Notes: generated by a model not told the origin, from the sequence alone. Shown: positions 24,605 to 33,231, counted from the first letter of the stretch. The stretch is 43,129 nucleotides of DNA from Ruminococcaceae bacterium UBA6392 (GCA_002438685.1 DJQG01000059.1:1-43129), one strand, 5' to 3'. Translations and numbers: made by a program.

Positions 24605-24717
24605 TTATGATACATCAGCAGCCGGGAGAAAAACGGCGCAGCTGACGAAATGCCACTTTGCGGGAACGAAGTGCATGCGGCAGGCGGCACGGCGCATGAA
24701 TTGCGCCGTGCGCCTTG
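24605..24717. repeat. Hairpin-rich intergenic segment inside the cluster
   Basis: The 159 bases between the PASTA kinase and the candidate effector are unlike the flanks: GC-rich with a perfect 10-bp stem (GCACGGCGCA at 24687-24696 with TGCGCCGTGC at 24702-24711, loop TGAAT) and a second inverted pair CACTT/AAGTG near 24652-24672. Neither is followed by T on the - strand, so they are not simple terminators. They could be a dispersed intergenic repeat or an mRNA processing or attenuation site. Confidence 0.45.
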
Positions 24718-24734
24718 GGAAACTGTGAGTAAGG

Positions 24735-27700
24735 TCAGCGTTTCTGATAACGATACATCGGTACCTCTTTGTAATCGTAATAAGATGAGGGGAGATTCTC
24801 GGTTGCATTAGAGTAACCGGAAAGCTTATTGTAGCAGTAAGTGTCTACATAGTTCGGCTTTCTGCTTCTTGTACGGTTACAGTCCTGCTTGCTTTCGTTA
24901 ATAATGTAATATTCAGCCACGCCATATCTGCTGCATTTTTTCTTACCCATTGTTTTCCAATAAGATACATCCTTGTCTTGACTTTTAGCATCTTTTGAAA
25001 AAGCACTCTCGGAAAATATTCTGCACGGCTCTTCGCTGTTGCAATATGATAAATATCCCCTCTTCGGGCACCAATAAATTTTGCCGTTTTCAGGATTTTT
25101 TCCGCAATAATGCTCAGCTACATACAGCTTTTTATTCTCAACCTCTTTAGTGCTCGTTGAACTTCCACCGTATCCTATCTGCCACGCACTCCATTCACCG
25201 TAATTTTTATATCCGTTTAGCTTGCTCTCTGAACCTTTTGTGGTATCTATCACATACCCGCTCGGCTGCTTTCCCTTTTCGTAGTAACCGCTTGATTCAA
25301 CGGTTCTGTATTGATACCATGTATCTCTTTGCTCACAATGGTATTCATTGGAATTTTTAACATACGACGGAAGCTCATCGTATGTCATAAGGGATGACCA
25401 TTCGTTTTCCTTTCCGTATGCCGTCAGGGTAACATTGCTTGAAGGCATAGTGAAAGTGTAGCTCGAACTGCTGCTGCCGGAAACGGCGGAATTATTGGAT
25501 TCCCACCTGGAGAACGAATAGAAATCGCTTGCGGTTGCCGATACGGTGACCCGTTCGCCGGCGGTATATGAACTCTGACCGCTGACTTGGCTGATGCCGC
25601 TGCCGTGATTTACTGTAAGCGTATATTTCGGCAGTTCGGTTCTGGTAACATTAACAGTACAATATGCATAATATGTTCTGCCGTTATATTCAAGCTCGGC
25701 GTTTATACCTGTCGTTCCCGCGCTGACGCCGTAAATCGTGCCGTTTGAAACGGTCGCGATACTCTCGTCGTCCGACGACCAGGATACGCTCTGACCCGAG
25801 GGAACCGTCGTTGCGCTGATGCGTCCCGAACCGTTATCGGAAACAGTGAGACTGTTCTTGCTGAGCCTTATTGACGGTTCTTTTATCGTCACTATGAAGC
25901 TCGCCGTGTACTTTTCTCCGTCCTCGTAATACGAAACATTGACAGTGCAGCTGCCCGAATAATCCGAATCGAAGCTGCTCGTGTCTATGTCGCAGGAATT
26001 GGTTACATCATTCTTCGTGCCGTCGCTGTACTGCGCCTCGACCCTGAGTCCGCTGCTGTCGAAGCTGTCGCCGACATAATAAGTCGTCTTGTTCGGCTTT
26101 GAAGCCACCTTTATTCTGTTAAGCGTCGGGGCTGCGGGCTCAACATATTCTTCGCCCGTGCTGACAAAAATCGTCACATAGTCATTCTGGCTTATCGAAG
26201 TTCCCGCGCCGGGATCCTGCCTGATAACATAGCCCTTGCCGACCGTGGAGCTTGACTCATAGCAAACATCAGGCACAAGACCTGCCGAAGTTATCGCAGA
26301 ACACGCCTCGGACTCTTCCATTCCGCTGACATTGGGAACGCTTGCCGTATACCCGGTGCTTACATATATCGTGACGATTGAACCCGCATTTACGGAGGTT
26401 CCCGCCTCGGGATCCTGCCTGATAACACAGCCGGCTGCAACGTCGCGGCTCTCCTCATAGCAGACATCCGCATTGAGGTTCTTTGCGCCGAGCATATTCA
26501 CTGCCTCCTGCTCTTCACGATACTGAACATCGGGAGTATAGATAGTCTCAACGCCGAGGCTGATAACAACATTTATAGTTGAGCCTGCATGCACCTGGCT
26601 GCCTGACGCCGGATCCTGAGAGATTATCTGATCCTTTGAATATTGACTGCTGAAAACGGTATCGACAATTTTGATATAGAGATCCTGATCCGAAGCTTCT
26701 TTCTGCGCCGCGCTGAAAGACTTGCCGGTGATATTCGGAACGGTGATTGTCTTGCTTTCGTCTATACCCTTTTTGCCCTTACTGACCGTCAGAACAACCT
26801 TCGAGCCTTTTTCGAGCTTTGTGCCGGCGGCGGGATCCTGTCCGATAATCGCGCCCGGTGCCACAAGATCGTCATATTTCTCTTTGAATTCAACCTCGAA
26901 GCCGAGATTTTCAAGCTCGCTCTTCGCAAGCTCCTTGGAATAGTTCAGAACATCGACCACATATTCCTCGCCGTTGCCCGCGCTGATAACAACTTCAACG
27001 ATGGTTCCCTTTGAAACCGTGTTCGCCGCGCCGGGATTCTGCGAGAGAATCGTGTTGTTTTTGAACTTCTGGCTCTCTATCTTTCCGCCGATTATCGTGC
27101 GGTTGTTCTCGTTGCCGAGATCTGCCTTTTCAAGCTTTTTGTCCGCCTTTTCGCGCGTCATACCCAGAACATTGGGAACTCGCGTCTGTCCGTCGGGCAG
27201 ATTATAGCTGCCGAGAAGTCCGGATTTCGGGCCTATCACTCCGACTGCAAGCAGCACGCAGAGCGTGATCACCGCCGTAAGCGCCGCCGGAACTCCTATC
27301 TTCGCCCAGAGCGGCCATGTCAGCAGGTCTATCTTCTTTATCGTGCCCTTGCGGCGTTTGACCGGCTCTTCCGAAAGCAGTTCGCCGGCGAGAGTAACCA
27401 TGTTTTCGGTTCTGTCCTCGATGCGAACATTCATCGCGTTGTAGATAGCCGCCTCCTGGTTCGGGGTGATATCCTGCGTGAACTTTGTTATCGGCTGAAG
27501 AATATCCTTGTGCTTCTTCTCGTAGCTCGCCCTGCGTTCAAGCGCATCCGGCGGAGTGACGCCGGTTATCATCTTATACAGCACGGCACCGACAGAATAA
27601 ACATCGGTATGCGGACCCTGATCGCCGCGGCTGCGGTACTGCTCCTCCGCCGAATAGCCGGGCTTGATTATAACGGTAAGGCTGCGGCTATGGGTAGTGG

Positions 27701-28412
27701 TCGCAAAACGCGCCGCACCGAAGTCGATGAGTTTGACCTTGCCGTCCTTTGTCAGGAATATATTATCCGGGCTTATGTCGCGGTGCAGTATGCCCGCCTC
27801 ATGAACATGATTGAGCGACTCTATGACGGGCATCATTATCTGAATAGCCTCGTCCGCAGGGATAGTCTTTTCCCTTTCGAGTCTCTGCGCAAGAGTCTCG
27901 CCGTCAAGATATTCCATAACGATATATGCGGTTCCGTTTGCCTTGAAACTGTCGAATATCTTAACGATACCGCTCTCGTTCTGAAACTTCGCAAGGCGCT
28001 TCGCCTCGTCGATGAACTTTGCCATTCCGTCATTAAACTGACGTTCTTTTTCGCCGGTGAAAATAGTTATACGCGTCTGCCCCTCGGCGCGGGTGGAAAA
28101 TTCACTCGGGAGATACTCCTTTATTGCCACCTTTATGCGCAGAATAGGATCCCACGCGATATATGTAACGCCGAAGCCGCCGTAACCTATAACCCTGCCT
28201 ATCTCATATCGCCCGTTGAGTACCGAGCCCGGCGGCATATGCAGGGGGCTTTCCGGCTTTCCGTTCGCCGGATATCCGCAGTGGGGGCAGAGATCCCATT
28301 TTTTGTCGTAGAGCTCCATGCACCCCATACAGCGGCGTTTGTCCGAATTGTCCGAGCCGCGTCTGTGCCCGTCATCACCCGGGAACATTGCGACTGTCTT
28401 ATCGTTGCTCAT
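24735..28412 (-). CDS. Transmembrane Ser/Thr kinase with five PASTA and three Ig/InlB-like domains
   Basis: 1225 residues. N-terminal zinc ribbon (C28, C31, C42, C45). Kinase about 69-345: GYGGFG loop (76-81), K98, catalytic H210-R211-D212 with N217 (HRDISPDN), D230-F231-G232, and Thr-rich activation loop TTTHSRSLT. One membrane span at about 371-394. Outside: five PASTA units (about 412-477, 484-545, 557-619, 625-686, 691-752), a Big_3-like domain (764-843), a Big_2-like domain (847-922), an InlB-repeat-like domain (930-1000) and a 220-residue C-terminus rich in Cys, Tyr and Trp with no family recognised. PASTA kinases usually sense muropeptides or lipid II. ATG at 28412 follows AGGTGG; GTG codons just upstream are less likely. 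Confidence 0.9.
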   Translation of the reverse strand: MSNDKTVAMFPGDDGHRRGSDNSDKRRCMGCMELYDKKWDLCPHCGYPANGKPESPLHMPPGSVLNGRYEIGRVIGYGGFGVTYIAWDPILRIKVAIKEYLPSEFSTRAEGQTRITIFTGEKERQFNDGMAKFIDEAKRLAKFQNESGIVKIFDSFKANGTAYIVMEYLDGETLAQRLEREKTIPADEAIQIMMPVIESLNHVHEAGILHRDISPDNIFLTKDGKVKLIDFGAARFATTTHSRSLTVIIKPGYSAEEQYRSRGDQGPHTDVYSVGAVLYKMITGVTPPDALERRASYEKKHKDILQPITKFTQDITPNQEAAIYNAMNVRIEDRTENMVTLAGELLSEEPVKRRKGTIKKIDLLTWPLWAKIGVPAALTAVITLCVLLAVGVIGPKSGLLGSYNLPDGQTRVPNVLGMTREKADKKLEKADLGNENNRTIIGGKIESQKFKNNTILSQNPGAANTVSKGTIVEVVISAGNGEEYVVDVLNYSKELAKSELENLGFEVEFKEKYDDLVAPGAIIGQDPAAGTKLEKGSKVVLTVSKGKKGIDESKTITVPNITGKSFSAAQKEASDQDLYIKIVDTVFSSQYSKDQIISQDPASGSQVHAGSTINVVISLGVETIYTPDVQYREEQEAVNMLGAKNLNADVCYEESRDVAAGCVIRQDPEAGTSVNAGSIVTIYVSTGYTASVPNVSGMEESEACSAITSAGLVPDVCYESSSTVGKGYVIRQDPGAGTSISQNDYVTIFVSTGEEYVEPAAPTLNRIKVASKPNKTTYYVGDSFDSSGLRVEAQYSDGTKNDVTNSCDIDTSSFDSDYSGSCTVNVSYYEDGEKYTASFIVTIKEPSIRLSKNSLTVSDNGSGRISATTVPSGQSVSWSSDDESIATVSNGTIYGVSAGTTGINAELEYNGRTYYAYCTVNVTRTELPKYTLTVNHGSGISQVSGQSSYTAGERVTVSATASDFYSFSRWESNNSAVSGSSSSSYTFTMPSSNVTLTAYGKENEWSSLMTYDELPSYVKNSNEYHCEQRDTWYQYRTVESSGYYEKGKQPSGYVIDTTKGSESKLNGYKNYGEWSAWQIGYGGSSTSTKEVENKKLYVAEHYCGKNPENGKIYWCPKRGYLSYCNSEEPCRIFSESAFSKDAKSQDKDVSYWKTMGKKKCSRYGVAEYYIINESKQDCNRTRSRKPNYVDTYCYNKLSGYSNATENLPSSYYDYKEVPMYRYQKR

Positions 28413-28509
28413 AAAAAACACCACCTAAAAAACTTTCTTTTATAATATACTTTTAATTTCAAGAAATTGCATAAACTGACACACAGCCAAAATTATCGGA
28501 TAAACTGCA

Positions 28510-30540
28510 TCAGCCGTAGAGATAATAGTCGCCTCTGTTATCGTAGATATACGGCATATTATATCCTTTGTCCTCGCTGGTCAGATCTTTGAGGGCGTTT
28601 TTGTCTATCGGTAAACCGAGTCCGTTCCTGCCATTGAAAAGTGTGTTCTGACCCCTGCTTGCAAGCATAAATTTAAGCAGCATTTTTGCCGCGGCATTTT
28701 CCGCCTCATTTTCAGAATTTCTTACGCTCCATTCAATGGCAACGGTTGTGGGAATCATATCCGGCGCCACGGCTATACCGGTAACCAGGTCATTCGCATT
28801 TTCTGCGGCCTGTTGAATCGCCGTATATTCCGATGTATCGGTCAAATAGTAGAACATCTGATCCGGGGAGATCGAACTGATGAGCCGCTCTTTACCGCCG
28901 AACTCCACACGTCCGAGGTTTTCCTCGCCGAACATCTGTATGAACTGCTCTTTTATATTGCTGTTGACTAATATCGTCTTCCCGCTGCCGACCGCAAGCA
29001 GATCGTCGATAGTTTTAACGGAATCCACGTGATCTCCGTTATCGTTCGTCAGAAGAATCGGAACATTGAAGCTTACCGGCATACGATTCTTACCCGGGAA
29101 ATAGTCATCGTAATCCTTGAGGAACAGGCAATCGTTTTCAATGCTCTTGACAAAATATTTAGTTATCACCGAAAGTTCGCTGCCCTCTCTGAGAATCGAG
29201 TCCAGTTCACAAACCTGTCCGGCGAACATCTCTTCGTCAAGTCCCGTGCTCATGAACAGATTAGGTGCATTCCCGTTCTCAAATGCATTCTGAAGCTTAT
29301 CACGGTATTCGTTTGCGTCCACGCCGACAAAATTTACAGTGACATCATTATTCTCTTCGCAAAACTGATTTTTGAGCTCATCATATGCCTGCGCCGTATC
29401 CCCGCCCTTGATATACCATACGGTTATCTCGGCAGGTTCGAGATTGACGGAGCTGTTTCTGACATATAGGTCATACGAAAATGCACCCGTTATCAACGCG
29501 ATTATAACCGCCGCTATAGAAATGCCTATCAGGCGTTTTCTTTTTTTGCGCTTCTTGTAGACCCCGGGAGTGACAACCTTTATTTCGCCGACAAGCGCTT
29601 TTTCGAACTCGCCGACATCGGAAAACCGCAGGTGCGGATCGATTGCCATAGCACGCATAACAGCATTCGAAATGTTTTCCGGGATAGTCGGGTCAAGCGC
29701 TATCGGGTCTTTGACGATATCTTTTATTTTTCTGTTTGTTGATTCGTCGGGACGCTCGCCGGTTATCATATAGTACATTGTCGCGCCGAGTGCATATATA
29801 TCGGTCCACGATCCCTGTTTTCCGGTTTTGTCGTACTGTTCTGCCGGAGAAAATCCGGGTTTCAGAATAATAGTCAGATTTTCCGTATTTTCAACCGTGA
29901 ATCTCGCTGCACCGAAGTCGATAAGCTTTATCTCGCCTCCGCTGCACAGAAAAATATTGTCCGGGCTTATGTCGCGGTGAATTATGTTGTGTTTGTGCGT
30001 CTCTTTAAGAGCATTGATGATGCTGAGAACTATTTTTACGCTTCTTTCAACATCTATCTTCTCGCCATTTTCCCGCATGTAATCGCTGAGAGTGCACCCG
30101 TCAAGATATTCCATAACGATATAGGCGGTGTTGTTCTCTTCAACATAGCCATACACATTGACAATATTGGGGTGCGAATTGAACTGCGCCATATTTCGGG
30201 CTTCATCGATAAAGCGTTCAAGACCCATATCAAATTCGCGTCTGCTTCTGTCGGAGAGAAAAATCAGTTTACTGGAATCAGGTGTTCTGTTGACCGTGCC
30301 GACCGGATAGTATTCTTTTATTGCGACCACCGTATCAAGCTGGGTATCCCATGCCTTATAGGTTATACCAAAGCCGCCGAAGCCGATAACATTTCCCAGT
30401 CTGTATCTGTCGCCTATTATCGTACCCGGCGCAAGATGATATGCCTCTCTCGCCGGTGCGCCCTGATAGTATCCGCAGTAAGGACAAAGATCATATTTTT
30501 CATCATATTTTTTAAAACAACCGTTACAAAGCTTTTCCAT
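28510..30540 (-). CDS. Transmembrane Ser/Thr kinase fused to an extracellular solute-binding-protein domain
   Basis: 676 residues. N-terminal zinc ribbon (C5, C8, C19, C22). Kinase about 46-318: GFGGFG (53-58), K75 (VAIKEYY), H188-R189-D190 with N195 (HRDISPDN), D208-F209-G210, activation loop ending KPGFSPAEQY. After a basic stop-transfer stretch (KKRKKRKR) one span lies at about 337-355. The outer part, about 370-665, reads like a family 1 extracellular solute-binding protein: EITVWYIKGGDTAQAYDELKN-type start, EEMFAGQVCELDSIL, GLPIDKNALKDL at the end. Such domains normally deliver sugars to ABC importers; no ABC transporter gene is nearby, so it probably acts as a ligand sensor. Active-site residues are all present. 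Confidence 0.87.
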   Translation of the reverse strand: MEKLCNGCFKKYDEKYDLCPYCGYYQGAPAREAYHLAPGTIIGDRYRLGNVIGFGGFGITYKAWDTQLDTVVAIKEYYPVGTVNRTPDSSKLIFLSDRSRREFDMGLERFIDEARNMAQFNSHPNIVNVYGYVEENNTAYIVMEYLDGCTLSDYMRENGEKIDVERSVKIVLSIINALKETHKHNIIHRDISPDNIFLCSGGEIKLIDFGAARFTVENTENLTIILKPGFSPAEQYDKTGKQGSWTDIYALGATMYYMITGERPDESTNRKIKDIVKDPIALDPTIPENISNAVMRAMAIDPHLRFSDVGEFEKALVGEIKVVTPGVYKKRKKRKRLIGISIAAVIIALITGAFSYDLYVRNSSVNLEPAEITVWYIKGGDTAQAYDELKNQFCEENNDVTVNFVGVDANEYRDKLQNAFENGNAPNLFMSTGLDEEMFAGQVCELDSILREGSELSVITKYFVKSIENDCLFLKDYDDYFPGKNRMPVSFNVPILLTNDNGDHVDSVKTIDDLLAVGSGKTILVNSNIKEQFIQMFGEENLGRVEFGGKERLISSISPDQMFYYLTDTSEYTAIQQAAENANDLVTGIAVAPDMIPTTVAIEWSVRNSENEAENAAAKMLLKFMLASRGQNTLFNGRNGLGLPIDKNALKDLTSEDKGYNMPYIYDNRGDYYLYG

Positions 30541-30558
30541 ATCTGTTTTTCTCCCCGG

Positions 30559-31326
30559 TTATTTTATGTACTGATCCCAGCTGAAATCTGCGGAACAAAG
30601 CGGCTTAAAAAGGAACTCACATCCGCCTACCGTGAGCTTATCACCCTCCGCGAAGGGTTTGAAGCCCATAAGCAGTTCACCGTTCACATAGGTGAGCCCG
30701 CTGCTCTCGCCCGATTGAACAAGAAATTCACGCTTGTTCGGCTCATAGACCACCGCCGCATGGCGATCGCGTGAAACGCGGCCGTCTTTGGCAAGCACAA
30801 TATCCATATTTCCGGCGCGACCTATATTGTTGCGTCCGGATTTCAGATTGAAGCTTTCGCCGAGATAGTCGCCCTTTATGCAGACAAGCCAGCCGACAAC
30901 CGGCTCGCTGTCGCTTGGAAGGTTATAAAACGCGACGGTTTTCGGCATTGAGTCGGCACTCTGAATGGCGCTTTTAAGCGGGCTTTGTGCCGAAGCGGGC
31001 GCAGCAGGAGCCGCAGGCTGAGCTTTCGGCTGTTCCGTGGGTGCGCTCTCTGCCGCTTTTTCCTGCGGGGCAGTGTGGGAGAAGATATTATGCCCGGATT
31101 CCTGTGCAATCGGGCTGTGTGACTCCTGCCGCGCCTCATTATTAGCAATTGCTTTTTCTTTTTTTCTCGGTTTAAAAGAAAATCCTGCTTTTTCCTTGTG
31201 CTCCACTGCCAGAGCCGCAGGCGTTTCGTGCTCTGCCTCCTCCACACCGCCGGAGCAGTGAGGGCAGGAAGAGTACTTATCCTCGTCGTAGAAGAACTTA
31301 CATTTACTGCATCTTACCGGTTTCAT
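30559..31326 (-). CDS. Zinc-ribbon FHA-domain protein
   Basis: 255 residues. Zinc ribbon at C6, C9, C21, C24; a basic then Ala/Pro/Gln-rich linker (about 45-125); an FHA domain at about 140-245 with NIGR, SRDRHA and SGLTYVNG, the phosphothreonine-binding loops. Cytosolic. It overlaps the preceding PP2C gene by 23 bases and lies 18 bases before the kinase gene, so phosphatase, phospho-reader and kinase are made together. The likely ligand is a phosphorylated Thr on one of the kinases or on a T7SS part (inference). Confidence 0.85.
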   Translation of the reverse strand: MKPVRCSKCKFFYDEDKYSSCPHCSGGVEEAEHETPAALAVEHKEKAGFSFKPRKKEKAIANNEARQESHSPIAQESGHNIFSHTAPQEKAAESAPTEQPKAQPAAPAAPASAQSPLKSAIQSADSMPKTVAFYNLPSDSEPVVGWLVCIKGDYLGESFNLKSGRNNIGRAGNMDIVLAKDGRVSRDRHAAVVYEPNKREFLVQSGESSGLTYVNGELLMGFKPFAEGDKLTVGGCEFLFKPLCSADFSWDQYIK

Positions 31327-32092
31327 TTTTATCCTCCATTGTTATTAATACAAAAGAAACATTGTCGCTTCCCTTTATCTCTGCTTTTCTTTCCGCCTCT
31401 GCAATCAGCGCGTCGGCGGCGTCCTCCGCTGTTTCTCTGTGACCGACTATATCGTATATTTCACGATCATCGAGCAATCTGTACAGCCCGTCGCTGGTCA
31501 GCAGAAGCTTGTCGCCGGCACATAACGCAAAAGGATTGCGGTTTATATCCATCATCTCTATGCCGCCCATACCTATATAGCTCATGAGTGCCTCACCGTG
31601 TTTTTCCCGTGATGCGATTTCTTCCGGAGTAGCCGTCCCCAGACGCTGTTTCTCTTCAACATACAGCGAAAAATTGTGATCCCTTGTCGCAGCGGCAATC
31701 TCGTCCGCCCGGATTATATAGAGCCTGGAATCGCCGACCGAGAGCCAGTAAAGCTCTCCCCCGTTCACATACGCTGCGACTACCGTCGTTCCCGGATTCA
31801 CTCCGTCATTGTGTTCGTCTTTTATTCTGCATACACTTTCATCCATAACATCGACACAATGAAGGAACCAATCCGGAACGCTCGCGTTTTCCGGTCGCAT
31901 CGGAAAAAGATCCGCAAGGCAGCGCACGGCCGTGCTGCTTGCCAGAGCGCCGTTGGTCATTCCGCCCATTCCATCGCATACTATGCCGAGAAGTCCATCA
32001 GGAAATACTGCCACCCATGCGCAGTCCTGCTGTTCCTCGCGTGTACCGATAATACATCTTACTGCAAAATCAAAATCCAGTTCATTGACCAT
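31304..32092 (-). CDS. PP2C-family Ser/Thr phosphatase (second of two)
   Basis: 262 residues, soluble. Metal-dependent phosphatase motifs: GTREEQQD at the start (usual RxxNED altered to REEQQD, Asp kept), VCDGMGGM, VGDSRLYII, LTSDGLYRL and GSDNVSFVLI with the metal Asp. Likely reverses the neighbouring kinases. ATG at 32092 lies 12 bases after the other phosphatase gene. Confidence 0.9.
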   Translation of the reverse strand: MVNELDFDFAVRCIIGTREEQQDCAWVAVFPDGLLGIVCDGMGGMTNGALASSTAVRCLADLFPMRPENASVPDWFLHCVDVMDESVCRIKDEHNDGVNPGTTVVAAYVNGGELYWLSVGDSRLYIIRADEIAAATRDHNFSLYVEEKQRLGTATPEEIASREKHGEALMSYIGMGGIEMMDINRNPFALCAGDKLLLTSDGLYRLLDDREIYDIVGHRETAEDAADALIAEAERKAEIKGSDNVSFVLITMEDKNETGKMQ

Positions 32093-32104
32093 TATATATT
32101 TTCC

Positions 32105-32827
32105 TTATGCAAAAACTGCTATTGCCGAAAAATTGTCCATATCGCGACCGGCACCCGCAATCTTTACCTGCTCCGTCATGCCGTCAAGCCATTCCTTCGG
32201 ATTTTTGCTGTGCCTCAGTGTCCTCGTCATCGCTTTTTCATCGATAAGCTCCCAGAAACCGTCCGTACATAAAAGGAAAGCCTGCTTTTTCCTGAGCTGC
32301 TGACGATCTGAAATCACAAATTGTTCATCGGCCCACTTTATTCCCATAACACGCAGAAGTTTGTTTCTGTCGGCATGAAAACGAATTTCTTTCTCTTTTA
32401 TATCGCCTGCCAAGGCAAGCATCTGCGGAACGCTGTGGTCGAGGGTTCTCGTTTTGAGTCTGCCGCCGCCGAACATATATAGCCTTGAATCGCCTACATA
32501 TCCCCACCGCGCTGAACCTTCGGACACAACGAGTATCACCGCAGTCGTTTTCATCTCAAACACTGCTTTGCGCGCTTCTTGCTCGCTAAGTAGCATCTGC
32601 TGCGCGCTGAAAAGTGCTCTTTCAAGAAAATCCTGCTCACCGCCGAATTTATCGAAGCATTCTATAAGATGGTCGGCAACGACCTGAGAAGCTTCTTCAC
32701 CGCGACCGTGCCCACCGAGCCCATCGCATACCACAAAGCAGAATCTGCCGTTTTTTTCCGCTGTTCTTACGCAGTCTTCGTTTATTTCCCTGTTTCCTGT
32801 ATCAGATACTGTGCTGTATTCAACCAT
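32105..32827 (-). CDS. PP2C-family Ser/Thr phosphatase (first of two)
   Basis: 240 residues from ATG 32827. Motifs are canonical: SDTGNREINEDCV (RxxNED), VCDGLGGHGRGEEAS, YVGDSRLYMF, LLCTDGFWE and DNFSAIAVFA. The ribosome site is weak (GGGA). An in-frame TTG at 32881 would add 18 residues, but it lies inside the inverted repeat at 32869-32899 and the family normally starts near MVEYS. This copy is closer to consensus than its neighbour, so the two may have split roles. Confidence 0.9.
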   Translation of the reverse strand: MVEYSTVSDTGNREINEDCVRTAEKNGRFCFVVCDGLGGHGRGEEASQVVADHLIECFDKFGGEQDFLERALFSAQQMLLSEQEARKAVFEMKTTAVILVVSEGSARWGYVGDSRLYMFGGGRLKTRTLDHSVPQMLALAGDIKEKEIRFHADRNKLLRVMGIKWADEQFVISDRQQLRKKQAFLLCTDGFWELIDEKAMTRTLRHSKNPKEWLDGMTEQVKIAGAGRDMDNFSAIAVFA

Positions 32828-32868
32828 ATTAATTAAATCCCGAAACTTTCTTTTCTCTGTAAACACAT

Positions 32869-32899
32869 CAAAGCCCTGCAAAACTTTTGCAAGACTTTG
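32869..32899. repeat. Near-perfect 31-base inverted repeat after the WXG100 genes
   Basis: CAAAGCCCTGCAAAA (32869-32883) mirrors TTTTGCAAGACTTTG (32885-32899): 15 bp including two wobbles as RNA, centre one base. It lies between the last WXG100 gene and the phosphatases. On the - strand no T tract follows, so it is more likely a 3' stabilising or processing hairpin, or a weak attenuator, that sets WXG100 mRNA above the signalling genes. Confidence 0.6.
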
Positions 32900-32916
32900 A
32901 TTTTAATTTTATTGTC

Positions 32917-33231
32917 TCAGACAATAACATCTCCGCTGAGATTCTGGATTATATCGAGGTTCTCGTTCTCGGTTGATGTAAACTTGTTTGCCATGGTCTG
33001 AAGATCATTCGAATGTTCTTTGACCATCTTTACAAGCATCTGAATATCGTCATTGAGCTGGTTGAACTTTGCGGAATAAGCCGAAGCCGCGTCGCCCTGC
33101 CAGATGCTCGAGAGGCCGGTTACGATTTCGGTCATCTGCTGAGTGAGGGTAGATATTGTATCTCCGTTGCTCGAAAATTCCTGTGAAGTAGAAATGAGTT
33201 TCTCCGGTGTTACTTTAAGAATGCCTTCCAT
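32917..33231 (-). CDS. WXG100-family protein (WQG)
   Basis: 104 residues, all-helical hairpin, no signal peptide. The turn holds W44-Q-G46. The C-terminal export motif is F84-TST-E88, with Phe replacing the usual Tyr of YxxxD/E. Such proteins are secreted as folded dimers by T7SS. The last and best-spaced of five WXG100 genes; AGGAGG-like site upstream. Confidence 0.9.
   Translation of the reverse strand: MEGILKVTPEKLISTSQEFSSNGDTISTLTQQMTEIVTGLSSIWQGDAASAYSAKFNQLNDDIQMLVKMVKEHSNDLQTMANKFTSTENENLDIIQNLSGDVIV

Noticed and set aside
24605..24808. A 67-codon - strand frame overlapping the end of the PASTA kinase and the hairpin segment
   Set aside because: No ribosome site, Arg/Cys-rich translation of a palindromic segment; better explained as repeat DNA.
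27510..28445. A 311-codon + strand frame opposite the PASTA kinase
   Set aside because: Antisense shadow of a conserved kinase domain; composition is odd and no family is recognised.
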